Below, piece by piece: positions 43,939-52,074 of a stretch of 64,000 nt of DNA. Numbering within the stretch: position 1 is the first letter of the stretch; every line of letters starts with the position of its first letter. The stretch lies in the NCBI GenBank assembly GCA_964493985.1, contig CAZBQL010000003.1, positions 1 through 64,000 of the forward strand. Reading direction: 5' to 3'. The notes under the pieces are model-generated. The model was not told the DNA's origin and searched no databases. It saw nothing but the letters and a program-made list of their open reading frames with translations. A program made the translations under genes and the position numbers. The DNA is from MGML01 sp964493985. Its GTDB lineage: Bacteria > Chloroflexota > Dehalococcoidia > Dehalococcoidales > UBA2162.

Positions 43939-45327
43939 ATGGATGTAGTATTCGACCTGGTAAAACACATCGTTTACACGAAATATGAGGACATTCCTGA
44001 AGCTGCCATTACCGCAGCGAAAACAGAGATTGTCGATAGCCTGGCTACCGCGCTTGGCGGAACGACCAAGCCGGGCATCGGCGAACTGGTCGATATGGCA
44101 AAAGAGTTGGGAGGTACTCCTCAAAGCACGATTATCGGCTACGGGATAAAAGTTCCCGCGGATAACGCCGCCCAGGTCAATGGCTCGATGATACATGCTC
44201 TCGACTATGATGACGGCCACCCGGTATCGCTGGTACACGTCGGCTGCGTCTTGATCTCAACTGTTTTCGCTGTTGCCGAGAGAATGGGAGATGTCACCGG
44301 GAAAGAACTCCTGGCAGCGGTTGCCCTCGGACAGGACTTCGATTCCAGGCTGGGGTTAGCAAGCAGACCGGGAAGTACCGCACTCGGTGCCGGTTGGCAT
44401 CCGACCACCCTTTTCGGCTACATTACGGCTGCGGCCACAGCTTCGAAGGTGATGCGGCTCGATGAAGAAGGGATGATAAATGCAATCGGCCTTGCCTACC
44501 ACCAGTGCGGCGGCGCGGCGACCGGCGTCGGTGACGGCGCCCTTGCCAAGAGAATGGGGCCGGGATTCGCTGCCAAGGCCGGTGTCACAGCCGCCCTGAT
44601 GGCTGAGAGAGGAATCACCGGGGAGAGAAGCAGCTTAGAAGGCAGAGACGGCTTCGGCGGCCTGTATAACGTTTACATCAAGGGAGATTACGATCCTAAG
44701 ATATTGACTGACGGACTTGGAGAAAAATACCTCGGAGTGGAGATAGGCGATAAGCCTTATCCATGCTGCGGGTTTGGACATCCTTTTTACGATGCGGCTC
44801 TTTCTCTGAGACAAAAACATAACATCAATGTGGATGAAATTAAAAAGATAACAGCCATCGGCGGCCAGTCTGGCTACGGTCTGTGCCGGCCTCTCGAGAT
44901 AAAGCAGGCTCCCAGGACTATCGTCGACGCCCAGTTCAGTGTGCCGTATTGCGTAGGCGTTGCCCTTGTCAGGGGAAAAATCACCCTTGAAGATTTTACC
45001 GCCGAGACGATAAAAAGAGAAAACATCCTGAAAGTTGCCCGGAAAGTCTCCGGCGTGCTCGAGGACAGCTGGACCAGGCACGGTGTATCACCGGGCAAGC
45101 TTGTTATCACAATGAATGACGGCATGGAGTACTCCGAATACGTGGAAAATTTCCTCGGCAGCGTCGGCAACCCGATGACCTACGATGACTGCGCCAAAAA
45201 ATTCCGCGAATGCGCTCCCTTCGCCATCAACCCCCTTCCCTCCGAAAAAGTCGAGGAAATAATCGACCTTATCCGGAACCTTGAAAAGCAGAAAGACGGC
45301 ACTATACCGATCAAACTGACGGGGTAA
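43939..45327 (+). CDS. MmgE/PrpD family protein 2
   Basis: 462 residues of the same family as the protein at 41227, with HALDYDDGHPVSLVHVGC (about 90-107), YPCCGFGHPFYDAA and VDAQFSVPYCVGVAL. The two share the general layout but differ through most positions, for example THPSVP against SLVHVGC in the active-site loop. They probably handle different acids or form a heteromer. GCGGAGG precedes the ATG, 15 bases after the CoA-transferase. A double hairpin with a T run follows the stop, marking the end of the mutase operon. Confidence 0.9.
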   Translation: MDVVFDLVKHIVYTKYEDIPEAAITAAKTEIVDSLATALGGTTKPGIGELVDMAKELGGTPQSTIIGYGIKVPADNAAQVNGSMIHALDYDDGHPVSLVHVGCVLISTVFAVAERMGDVTGKELLAAVALGQDFDSRLGLASRPGSTALGAGWHPTTLFGYITAAATASKVMRLDEEGMINAIGLAYHQCGGAATGVGDGALAKRMGPGFAAKAGVTAALMAERGITGERSSLEGRDGFGGLYNVYIKGDYDPKILTDGLGEKYLGVEIGDKPYPCCGFGHPFYDAALSLRQKHNINVDEIKKITAIGGQSGYGLCRPLEIKQAPRTIVDAQFSVPYCVGVALVRGKITLEDFTAETIKRENILKVARKVSGVLEDSWTRHGVSPGKLVITMNDGMEYSEYVENFLGSVGNPMTYDDCAKKFRECAPFAINPLPSEKVEEIIDLIRNLEKQKDGTIPIKLTG

Positions 45328-45352
45328 CATCAAATCTTCTTTCACTGTTAAA

Positions 45353-45393
45353 GGCCTTCGGCCAAATATCCGAAAGCCTGACCGGATATTTTT
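45353..45393 (+). terminator. Double-hairpin terminator of the mutase operon
   Basis: A short GGCC/GGCC hairpin (45353-45363) is followed by AAATATCCG pairing with CGGATATTT (45364-45391) and a run of T. Confidence 0.75.
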
Positions 45394-45485
45394 ACAATAT
45401 TCCCTATCTGGTTATGTTTTAAAAAATGATATAAAATCATAGACGACCTGAATCTTACAAGATTTAATAATGCAGGAGGTTAAAA

Positions 45486-46859
45486 ATGACCAAATGGCAT
45501 GATTTACTTGAGAATAATGGAAAAGTGCCCTCCTGGCCCTATCCGATACGCTACGATGATGAGCAGGAAATCGAGACTGATGTCCTGGTCATCGGCGGNN
45601 NNNNNNNNNNNNNNNNNNNNNNNNNNNNNNNNNNNNNNNNNNNNNNNNNNNNNNNNNNNNNNNNNNNNNNNNNNNNNNNNNNNNNNNNNNNNNNNNNNGC
45701 CGGATACAATACCTTCCCCCGCTCGCGTGCCATGACCGGCGACGGTATTTCCATGGCATGGAAAGCCGGAGCAGGATTTACTCTGATGGAAAGTACGGGA
45801 ATGGGAAATCTTGGGACCGGCTTCCATCACACCTGGTACGGTGGGGCAGGAGATGCCAGTTACGAGAATATCCAGATCGTGGACAATAACGGTAAAAAGC
45901 TTCCCTGGCCACTGCAGGGCTGGCCCGATGGTGGAGCAATGCGGCCTTCACCCGAGGACATGGAAAAAATCGCCCGGGGCGTCCGGGACGGGACCTATGC
46001 CCTCCCGTTCTTCGGAGATTTCCCTGCCATGCCGGAGATAGAACGCAGGGTGACCTGGAAGATGATGCTTGACCAGGAATCGACCACCAGGAATATCACC
46101 AACACCTACGAGAGGGCAGGTTTTAATCCGGACAAGCATCTTCTCATGAACTATACTTTCATCGAAGGCACCAGCCATTCGCACTGGCGTACCGCCGGTC
46201 GCGGAGGCCCCTTAGTAGACTGGGACCTGAAGTCCACTCTGGATGGTCTGTACATCGGCGGTTCGCAAATGTACTCCGCCGGTGACCATAGCTGGGCAGC
46301 CTCGACGGGCAGGTATGCCGGTCGTAAAGCCGCCGCCTACGCCAGCCAGGTCGACCAGACACCGGTTTCCAGAGACCAGGTCACCCTTGAAAAAACACGT
46401 GTTTATGCACCGATAAAACGCAGCGACGGCGTCGATTGGAAAGAACTGCACGCCGGTATTTCCCGCGCCATGCAGTATTTCTGCAGCGATTATAAGAATG
46501 AAACCCTTCTCAATATGGGCCTGGGAGCTTTACAGGAGATTGAAGAGGTGTTTGTCCCCAGGCTCTATGCCCTTGATCCACACAAGTTGATGCGAAGCAT
46601 TGAGGATCTCAGTATGCTAACTCACGGTCGAATAATCCTGAACGCGTCTCTGGCACGTAAAGCCAGCAGCCGGGTGCTGAACTTCTTCCGGATTGATTAT
46701 CCCGAGATAGACCCGCCGGAATGGAACAAGTTCCTGACCGTCAAGCTGGAGAATAACCAGGTAAAAGTGGATGAATTGCCCGTTGATTATTTTGGCGATT
46801 TAAAAACTAATTACGAGGCACATAACAGGGACTACGCCGGAGTTTATCAAGGTAAATAA
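45486..46859 (+). CDS. AprA-like FAD oxidoreductase, interrupted by an assembly gap
   Basis: Paralogue of the flavoprotein at 24566. The first 37 residues end at the FAD motif (TDVLVIGG), then 100 N follow. The rest resumes with RAMTGDGISMAWKAGAGF, GLYIGGSQMYSAGDHSWAAS and ALDPHKLMRSIEDLSML. Lining it up with the intact paralogue, about 175 residues (roughly 530 bases) are missing, far more than the 33 residues the N run would encode. The true gene is therefore longer and the in-frame reading across the N is accidental. AGGAGG precedes the ATG. A ferredoxin gene follows after 11 bases. Confidence 0.85.
   Translation: MTKWHDLLENNGKVPSWPYPIRYDDEQEIETDVLVIGXXXXXXXXXXXXXXXXXXXXXXXXXXXXXXXXXXAGYNTFPRSRAMTGDGISMAWKAGAGFTLMESTGMGNLGTGFHHTWYGGAGDASYENIQIVDNNGKKLPWPLQGWPDGGAMRPSPEDMEKIARGVRDGTYALPFFGDFPAMPEIERRVTWKMMLDQESTTRNITNTYERAGFNPDKHLLMNYTFIEGTSHSHWRTAGRGGPLVDWDLKSTLDGLYIGGSQMYSAGDHSWAASTGRYAGRKAAAYASQVDQTPVSRDQVTLEKTRVYAPIKRSDGVDWKELHAGISRAMQYFCSDYKNETLLNMGLGALQEIEEVFVPRLYALDPHKLMRSIEDLSMLTHGRIILNASLARKASSRVLNFFRIDYPEIDPPEWNKFLTVKLENNQVKVDELPVDYFGDLKTNYEAHNRDYAGVYQGK
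45599..45698. other. Assembly gap (100 N) inside the AprA-like gene
   Basis: Exactly 100 N, the common placeholder for a scaffold join of unknown size. It removes most of the FAD-binding domain of the gene. Confidence 0.98.
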
Positions 46860-46870
46860 GGAGGACAATT

Positions 46871-47173
46871 ATGACTCAGAAAGAGATATATGCTTTACCA
46901 AATATAGTCACCCCGAACACGCCGGTAATCTTTAATTCCGATATCTGTAACGGGTGTAATACCTGTGTGGAAGTCTGCCAGGTAGATGTGTTCATACCGA
47001 ATCCTGTGGAAGGAAAACCGCCGGTTATACTGCACCCCGATGAATGCTGGTACGGCGGCTGTTGTGTCAACGAATGTCCCAACCCCGGAGCTATCAGTTT
47101 CAACTGGCCGATACAGCAGCGGGGTTACTGGAAAGATAAAGAGACCGGTAAGATTTTAAGAGATAGTTATTAG
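46871..47173 (+). CDS. AprB-like ferredoxin
   Basis: A 100-residue Fe-S protein with CNGCNTCVEVC (about 28-38), then CWYGGCCVNECP (about 57-68), where the spacing is longer than in a plain ferredoxin and like the AprB type. The C terminus NWPIQQRGYWKDKETGK is an extension that the ferredoxin at 26234 lacks. It partners the gapped flavoprotein upstream. AAGGAGG precedes the ATG, and a strong terminator follows the stop. Confidence 0.9.
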   Translation: MTQKEIYALPNIVTPNTPVIFNSDICNGCNTCVEVCQVDVFIPNPVEGKPPVILHPDECWYGGCCVNECPNPGAISFNWPIQQRGYWKDKETGKILRDSY

Positions 47174-47221
47174 TTACCATTCTACTGTTCTTAATCTAAA
47201 CTCTTTTTACAGGTATCTATT

Positions 47222-47257
47222 AAATGGCAATCCGGATATAACCCGGATTGCCATTTT
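47222..47257 (+). terminator. Strong terminator after the second AprAB-like pair
   Basis: A perfect 14-bp stem (AAATGGCAATCCGG / CCGGATTGCCATTT) with a 7-base loop. Its tail lies within a T/A-rich stretch just before the second N run. Confidence 0.85.
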
Positions 47258-47269
47258 AAATTCATAATC

Positions 47270-47369
47270 NNNNNNNNNNNNNNNNNNNNNNNNNNNNNNN
47301 NNNNNNNNNNNNNNNNNNNNNNNNNNNNNNNNNNNNNNNNNNNNNNNNNNNNNNNNNNNNNNNNNNNNN
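47270..47369. other. Assembly gap (100 N) between operons
   Basis: A second run of exactly 100 N. The true distance, and any gene lost here, cannot be known. Confidence 0.98.
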
Positions 47370-47627
47370 CCCCGACTCCTTGCCCGATCCCGTAACCGTT
47401 CCATGCCATTAAGAGACGATACTTGAACGCATTCTTAACAGAAAATCATGAACTTGATACGCCTTCGAAAAGTCGCAGGATAATCTTCATCCCTCGCCCT
47501 TCCAGGCGGTGTATTGCGGAGGTGCAATAATCTATGCATCGTTTGTCCACACAGCTTTCTTGTCATTCCTTACGTACATTCAATATAATAATTTTATTAC
47601 TTATCCGATAAAAGGAGATTAACAAGA
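47370..47627. other. Gene-free stretch after the gap
   Basis: Together with the terminator and the N run, this leaves 454 bases with no supported gene (47174-47627). I see no RNA gene; the last 60 bases are AT-rich and may hold the promoter of the URO-D-family gene. Confidence 0.5.
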
Positions 47628-48944
47628 ATGACCCAAAACCCGGATGAGACCCAGAAACTGGTCGATGAGATTGAAAAAAGACATGGCAAGACCATTGAAG
47701 AAATTGTCACGGAACGAGAAAAGAGGGTAAGAGATGCCCTGGAACTTAAAGTGCCCGACCGGGTACCGGTAACGGTGCAGACGGGGGCTTTCGCGGCGAA
47801 ATATGCCGGACTGAAAGCTTCCGCCGAATATTACGACCAGGCAGGATACCGGGAAGCCTGTAAGAAAATGCTGCTGGACCTCGAGCCGGATAACAGCATG
47901 TTCTTCGGAGGTGTATCCGGTATATTCCTGGAACTAATCGACGAGAAGCAGTACAAGTGGCCAGGCGGTACTCTCTCGGACAACCTGTCCATGCAGTTCT
48001 CTGAAGCCGAATACATGAAAGCGGATGAATATGACCTGTTTCTCGACGATCCTTCCGATTTTGTACTTCGGTATTATCTTCCCCGAATTTACGGTCTGCT
48101 TGCCCCTCTGCCTAAGATAGACCCGCTGAGGAACATGATCTTCGGCAACCTCGGCCTGCTCCAGGGACTTGCCGGTACACTCGTATCACCGGAGTTCAAG
48201 TATATAGGCCAGAAGCTCGATGAAGCTATGAAGGAACAGGAACGGGTAAGAGCGGAAAACGCAGAATTTGCCGCCGAGATGGCAAAACTCGGCTTTCCGG
48301 CGCAGGGATTCGGAGGTCGCTCGATCATGTTTACTCCTTTCGATACTATCTCGGATAAATTGCGAGGTATGAGGGGAATCTTTCTGGACATGTACCGTCA
48401 GCCAGACAAACTCCTCGAAGCCTGCGCCAGGGTAAAGCAATGGTGGAAAGACCAGTGCACTCCAGCTGTCCCTGATCCCAGGGGCAATCCCAGGCGGGCC
48501 GGCATGCCTTTGCACCGGGGCTCGGACGGGTTTATGTCTATAGAACAGTTCGAGAAATTCTACTGGCCTGAATTGAAAGAATGTATTGAATACAATATCG
48601 AAATGGGATACCTTTCGACTCCTTTCTGGGAAGGTATCTGGGACGACCGGCTTGAATACCTGCTTGACCTGCCGAAAGGCAAAGTTGTATTCCACTGCGA
48701 AAAGACGGACATCTTCAAAGCGAAGGAAGTGATTGGCGACCATATGTGTATCCAGGGCGGCGTACCTCCGACAATGCTCCAGGCAGGTTCGCCCCAGGAC
48801 GTGGAGGAATACTGCAAGAAACTCATAAAGGTAGTTGGGAAGAACGGCGGCTATATCATGGGAGCCGGGAGTTCCATTGACTATGCCAGACCGGAAAATG
48901 TAAAGGCAATGGTCGATACCTGTAAAAAGTACGGGTGGTACTAG
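47628..48944 (+). CDS. Uroporphyrinogen decarboxylase (URO-D) family protein, methyltransferase-like
   Basis: A 438-residue protein of the URO-D/MtaA-like superfamily, longer than heme-pathway HemE (about 340-350). An N-terminal charged helix region is followed by VPDRVPVTVQTGAFAAKYAG, and the C-terminal barrel has KVVFHCEKTDIFKAKEVIGD and CIQGGVPPTMLQAGSPQDVE. In anaerobes such proteins often demethylate substrates with corrinoid or thiol partners. No heme genes are nearby, so HemE itself is unlikely. AAAGGAG precedes the ATG. The next gene, a DsbA-family protein, starts 11 bases after the stop, so the two are probably cotranscribed. Confidence 0.85.
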   Translation: MTQNPDETQKLVDEIEKRHGKTIEEIVTEREKRVRDALELKVPDRVPVTVQTGAFAAKYAGLKASAEYYDQAGYREACKKMLLDLEPDNSMFFGGVSGIFLELIDEKQYKWPGGTLSDNLSMQFSEAEYMKADEYDLFLDDPSDFVLRYYLPRIYGLLAPLPKIDPLRNMIFGNLGLLQGLAGTLVSPEFKYIGQKLDEAMKEQERVRAENAEFAAEMAKLGFPAQGFGGRSIMFTPFDTISDKLRGMRGIFLDMYRQPDKLLEACARVKQWWKDQCTPAVPDPRGNPRRAGMPLHRGSDGFMSIEQFEKFYWPELKECIEYNIEMGYLSTPFWEGIWDDRLEYLLDLPKGKVVFHCEKTDIFKAKEVIGDHMCIQGGVPPTMLQAGSPQDVEEYCKKLIKVVGKNGGYIMGAGSSIDYARPENVKAMVDTCKKYGWY

Positions 48945-48955
48945 AGGTAAACGAC

Positions 48956-49570
48956 ATGCCGAAGCCCCGGAAAATCGACCTGCCGGAATTCGATGTCTAT
49001 TTCGATTACCTCTGACCGTTCGTCTATAACGCGTCGGTCTGGCTGCGAAATGTTGAGAAAGAGATCAGTGACGAGCTTCCGGTAAGGTGGCGGTATTTCT
49101 CCCTCGAACAGAATAATCATTCTCATGACCCGGAAAAGAAGGTCTGGGAAAACGACTCCCTAAAAACAAGGGGCATCAATGCCTTCAGGGCAGCAGAGAC
49201 TGTTAGAAGGCAGAGCATAGACCTGTTCAAGGTCTTCCACGGACTGCTGCTAAATGCCGTTCACAAGGAACGCCGTAATATCGCGGATTTGGATGTCCTG
49301 AAGAATATCGCGGAAAAATCCGGAGCTGACATGGACCGGTTTCTGCTTGATTTTAACGATCCGGCGGTCCTCGACACACTTGCCGAAGACCACTTCCACG
49401 CCGTAAACGACCTGCGAATATTCGGCACGCCGACATTCGTATTCAACGGGAATAATCCCGTTTTCCTGAAGATTGATCGGTCCGATACTGAAAACAGCTA
49501 TGACCTTTTTAAGGAGATCGTTAATATCGCCGTGGAAAGAAAGAACGTACTCGAGATAAAAAGACCGTAA
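48956..49570 (+). CDS. DsbA-family thioredoxin-fold protein with in-frame TGA, probable selenoprotein
   Basis: Read through TGA at 49013-49015, this gives 204 residues of an intact DsbA/FrnE-type oxidoreductase. The TGA falls in FDYL-U-PFVYNASVWL at residue 20, exactly where the family has the first active-site cysteine (DYxCPxxY). The rest is well preserved: WRYFSLEQNN, NAFRAAETVRRQ and the cis-proline region FGTPTFVFNG. Frame and codon use are sound on both sides of the TGA. A SECIS-like hairpin follows. The second cysteine of CxxC is absent (U-P-F-V). AGAGG precedes the ATG. The alternative is a pseudogene with one nonsense change, which would strike the catalytic codon only by coincidence. 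No sel genes lie in the window. Confidence 0.75.
49013..49047 (+). promoter_or_regulatory. TGA codon with SECIS-like hairpin
   Basis: After TGA (49013-49015), CGC-GTC at 49030-49035 pairs with GGC-T-GCG at 49041-49047 around the loop GGTCT (49036-49040). The stem has one G-T pair and one bulged T. The loop starts 20 bases after the TGA. From memory, the E. coli fdhF SECIS has the same GGUCU loop string at about 18 bases, with a bulged U on the other strand. Confidence 0.55.
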
Positions 49571-49585
49571 ATTCATTATCCGGGC

Positions 49586-50617
49586 TTAAGGTTTTAATAA
49601 TACCTTCATTCCCCTGCCGGCAAGGAGGTCATGGTACGCCTCGTTGACTTCCTCAAGAGGCCTGATCGAGATCAGGGGTTCCAGTTCGAGTTCGGATAGA
49701 AGATTTACCGACCTCGGAAAACAGTACGGTGAGATCAGCGTACCCTTTACGGTTATTTCTTTTCCGCCCGGATACGCGGAAGGAAGGCCAATCTCGGTAC
49801 CGGGCGGGTAAACGGCGACCAGTACCACGACTCCACCTCTCGCTGCCAGGTCGAATGCCTGCCTGGCAACGGCGGTCTTTCCACTGGCATCGAAAACCCG
49901 ATCGAATCCTCTGCCTTCTCCAAGTATAACGGCCGCTTTTAACAGGTCTTCATTCATTGGGTCGATAACTACCGTTGCGCCAAGCCTTTTAGCCATTTCT
50001 CTCCGTGCTTCTACCGGCTCCGAGACCAGCACCCTGGCCGCTCCGGCTTTCAGGGCCACCTCCAGTATCAGGATGCCTATTGGTCCGGCGCCCAGAATCG
50101 CTACCGTATGTCCCGGTTTTATCTCGGCCTGGTCGACGGCATGAACGGCCACCGTCAGCGGCTCCAGTACAGCCCCTACTTCCAGGCTGACATTGTCCGG
50201 AAGTTTGTAGACCGCGTTCGCATGATACAGTGCGTATTCTGCATAGGAACCGGTGGCAGGAATCGGTCTTTCGCAGAAATGTTCCATCATGTTCCGGCAG
50301 TAATAGCAGGTACCGCAGGGAGTCCGGAAATTCATCGCTACCCTCTCGCCAACCTCTATGTCCTTCACGTTACTGCCGACGGCAACAACGGTCCCCGATG
50401 CCTCATGACCGCCTATCAGCCGGCTGATATCCACTCCTTCAGGAATCTTCCCCCAGAACGAAGACCCTGACGTGTACTCGGGATCGATACTGTGGAGTTC
50501 ACTGCCGCATATCCCGCAATAGGCGATTTTTACCTTCACCCAATCCGGTGCAGGTTCCGGTGGTTCGGGGACGTCCTGTACCTTAAATCCTCCCTCTATC
50601 CTGACAGCCGCTTTCAT
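49586..50617 (-). CDS. Zinc-dependent alcohol/threonine-dehydrogenase-like protein
   Basis: 343 residues of the medium-chain dehydrogenase family. The catalytic zinc site includes YCGICGSE and GGHEASG. The structural zinc loop is CGTCYYCRNMMEHFC (about 101-115). The NAD(P) motif is VAILGAGPIGILILEVAL. It oxidises a secondary alcohol or polyol; the substrate is open. CAGGAGG precedes the ATG. It is convergent with the DsbA-family gene, 15 bases apart, and stands alone on its strand. Confidence 0.9.
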   Translation of the reverse strand: MKAAVRIEGGFKVQDVPEPPEPAPDWVKVKIAYCGICGSELHSIDPEYTSGSSFWGKIPEGVDISRLIGGHEASGTVVAVGSNVKDIEVGERVAMNFRTPCGTCYYCRNMMEHFCERPIPATGSYAEYALYHANAVYKLPDNVSLEVGAVLEPLTVAVHAVDQAEIKPGHTVAILGAGPIGILILEVALKAGAARVLVSEPVEARREMAKRLGATVVIDPMNEDLLKAAVILGEGRGFDRVFDASGKTAVARQAFDLAARGGVVVLVAVYPPGTEIGLPSAYPGGKEITVKGTLISPYCFPRSVNLLSELELEPLISIRPLEEVNEAYHDLLAGRGMKVLLKP

Positions 50618-50777
50618 AATCCGGTCACCTCCTGAAAAATATGCTCGTATTTCTCTAACTTATCACAGATTTAAGAAAGAGTGCCAGTTGATGATTTTGC
50701 CGGTATATGTGCGGGTGACGCACAGCAATCCGTGTTATTCACTGTTTCAAAAAGTTTAGTAAGTCGGCTCAGCTCAT

Positions 50778-51284
50778 TCATGCAGTATCCGGTTTATTTA
50801 TTCGATATCTGGATGCAAAATATTGGGTAATTCCACATGTGAACGAAATAACACCCAGAAGAGCCGTGAGTAGACTTAATAACCTTGCGTTTACGAACTG
50901 AGGTCCGGGCATGAAAGACATCACATGGCTGAGATTTTCCGATTCTATGAAGCGATATGATGTCGGGAATCCCCAGATAGATACCAGAAAGGCACATATC
51001 GCTATCAGCAATCCTAGTACGATATGCGTTATCATCAGCTTGCGAATACTGTTAAGTGTTTTATCAGATTCTGTGTATTCATACCTTGTTCTCTTGAGCA
51101 GCAGTGTAATCGACACTCCGATGATAGACACGATAAAAAGCATCACCAGATATGCCAGGATGGTAGCAATGACTTCTTTTGTATCGGGATTAAAGACCGT
51201 ATTCCAGTTACCCGGTTCAATCATGTAGCGAGCGTAAAAACCAGTAGGGTCCCAGGCAATCGATATTGTCATCATAATAACCAT
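50778..51284 (-). CDS. Small membrane protein, unknown family
   Basis: 168 residues with four hydrophobic segments (about 40-62, 85-105, 135-155 and one near the N terminus) separated by short polar loops. I do not recognise the family. The ribosome site is weak and several ATG codons lie close together, so the start may be a few residues further in. It lies downstream of the MoxR cluster on the same strand, separated by about 165 bases. Confidence 0.5.
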   Translation of the reverse strand: MVIMMTISIAWDPTGFYARYMIEPGNWNTVFNPDTKEVIATILAYLVMLFIVSIIGVSITLLLKRTRYEYTESDKTLNSIRKLMITHIVLGLLIAICAFLVSIWGFPTSYRFIESENLSHVMSFMPGPQFVNARLLSLLTALLGVISFTCGITQYFASRYRINKPDTA

Positions 51285-51450
51285 CGCCAGACAAGAATTA
51301 TCTGAAAAATGTTGATTTTCATATAATCTAAACCTGAAATAAATCGAGTATAAAACTAAAGCGGTCTACCTACTATGGTTAAACGAAATAACCCGTCATT
51401 TGGTTACTATTCTCTTAACGTTTTTATCTCATTTGCAAACTATAAATTGT

Positions 51451-52074
51451 TTATCGCGAGATCCTCCTTACACCAGCTGACCAGAAGATAACCAAGGCAA
51501 GTATTATTAGAGCTGTGAAACCCCCGACAGACAGGGTCCACAGAGGGAGTTGATTGAACCATTTTGTCAGACCACCTTGCATTGCGAATATAACAAGTGA
51601 TATTACCAGGGCGAGAACCATGCAAACCAAGATGGCAACTCCCGTAGCCAGGCTTTGACTTAACGCATATTTTCGTGGCGGAATGGCTTCGGCTTTTTCA
51701 ATTGTTCTTAACTCACGCCGCAGGGAGTGGATATAATTCAGTAACAGAGAACCGGAGATAACTGCCAGTCCGATAGCGAGTACTATTGGAAAGCCAAGAT
51801 TGGGACAGAAATCAAGACTTTCCTCCGAAAAAGCCCACCACTTCACGCTGTTGAGTTTCATTGATACTGGTAAGATTGCCAGAAGAGCACTTGTGCCGAA
51901 GAATAGGCTGCTTAAAGGTAAAATAATGATAGTTGTTATACCCAACAGTGACAAAACTCCAAAGGTAATAACAGAATTGATGCTTACTCCGAACAAAGCG
52001 TAGCTTGCTGCTAGACTCACCAGCAGAACGATGAAAAATTCAATAATTACGAGGAAGGAACCAGTTTTTTTCAT
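51451..52074 (-). CDS. Membrane protein of the MoxR/DUF58 cluster
   Basis: 207 residues with five or six hydrophobic helices. A charged loop RRELRTIEKAEAIPPRKY separates the fourth helix from the last two. Its start overlaps the stop of the DUF58 gene by 4 bases (ATGA), a sign of translational coupling. I do not recognise a family; as part of the MoxR cluster it may anchor the complex in the membrane. Confidence 0.65.
   Translation of the reverse strand: MKKTGSFLVIIEFFIVLLVSLAASYALFGVSINSVITFGVLSLLGITTIIILPLSSLFFGTSALLAILPVSMKLNSVKWWAFSEESLDFCPNLGFPIVLAIGLAVISGSLLLNYIHSLRRELRTIEKAEAIPPRKYALSQSLATGVAILVCMVLALVISLVIFAMQGGLTKWFNQLPLWTLSVGGFTALIILALVIFWSAGVRRISR

Noticed and set aside
47628..48944. 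Heme-pathway HemE
   Set aside because: It is about 90 residues longer than HemE, has no heme genes beside it and resembles the methyltransferase-like side of the URO-D family.
49013..49015. TGA read as a simple nonsense mutation (pseudogene)
   Set aside because: It is not excluded, but the rest of the gene is intact on both sides, the TGA is exactly at the catalytic cysteine and a SECIS-like hairpin follows, so selenocysteine is the better reading.
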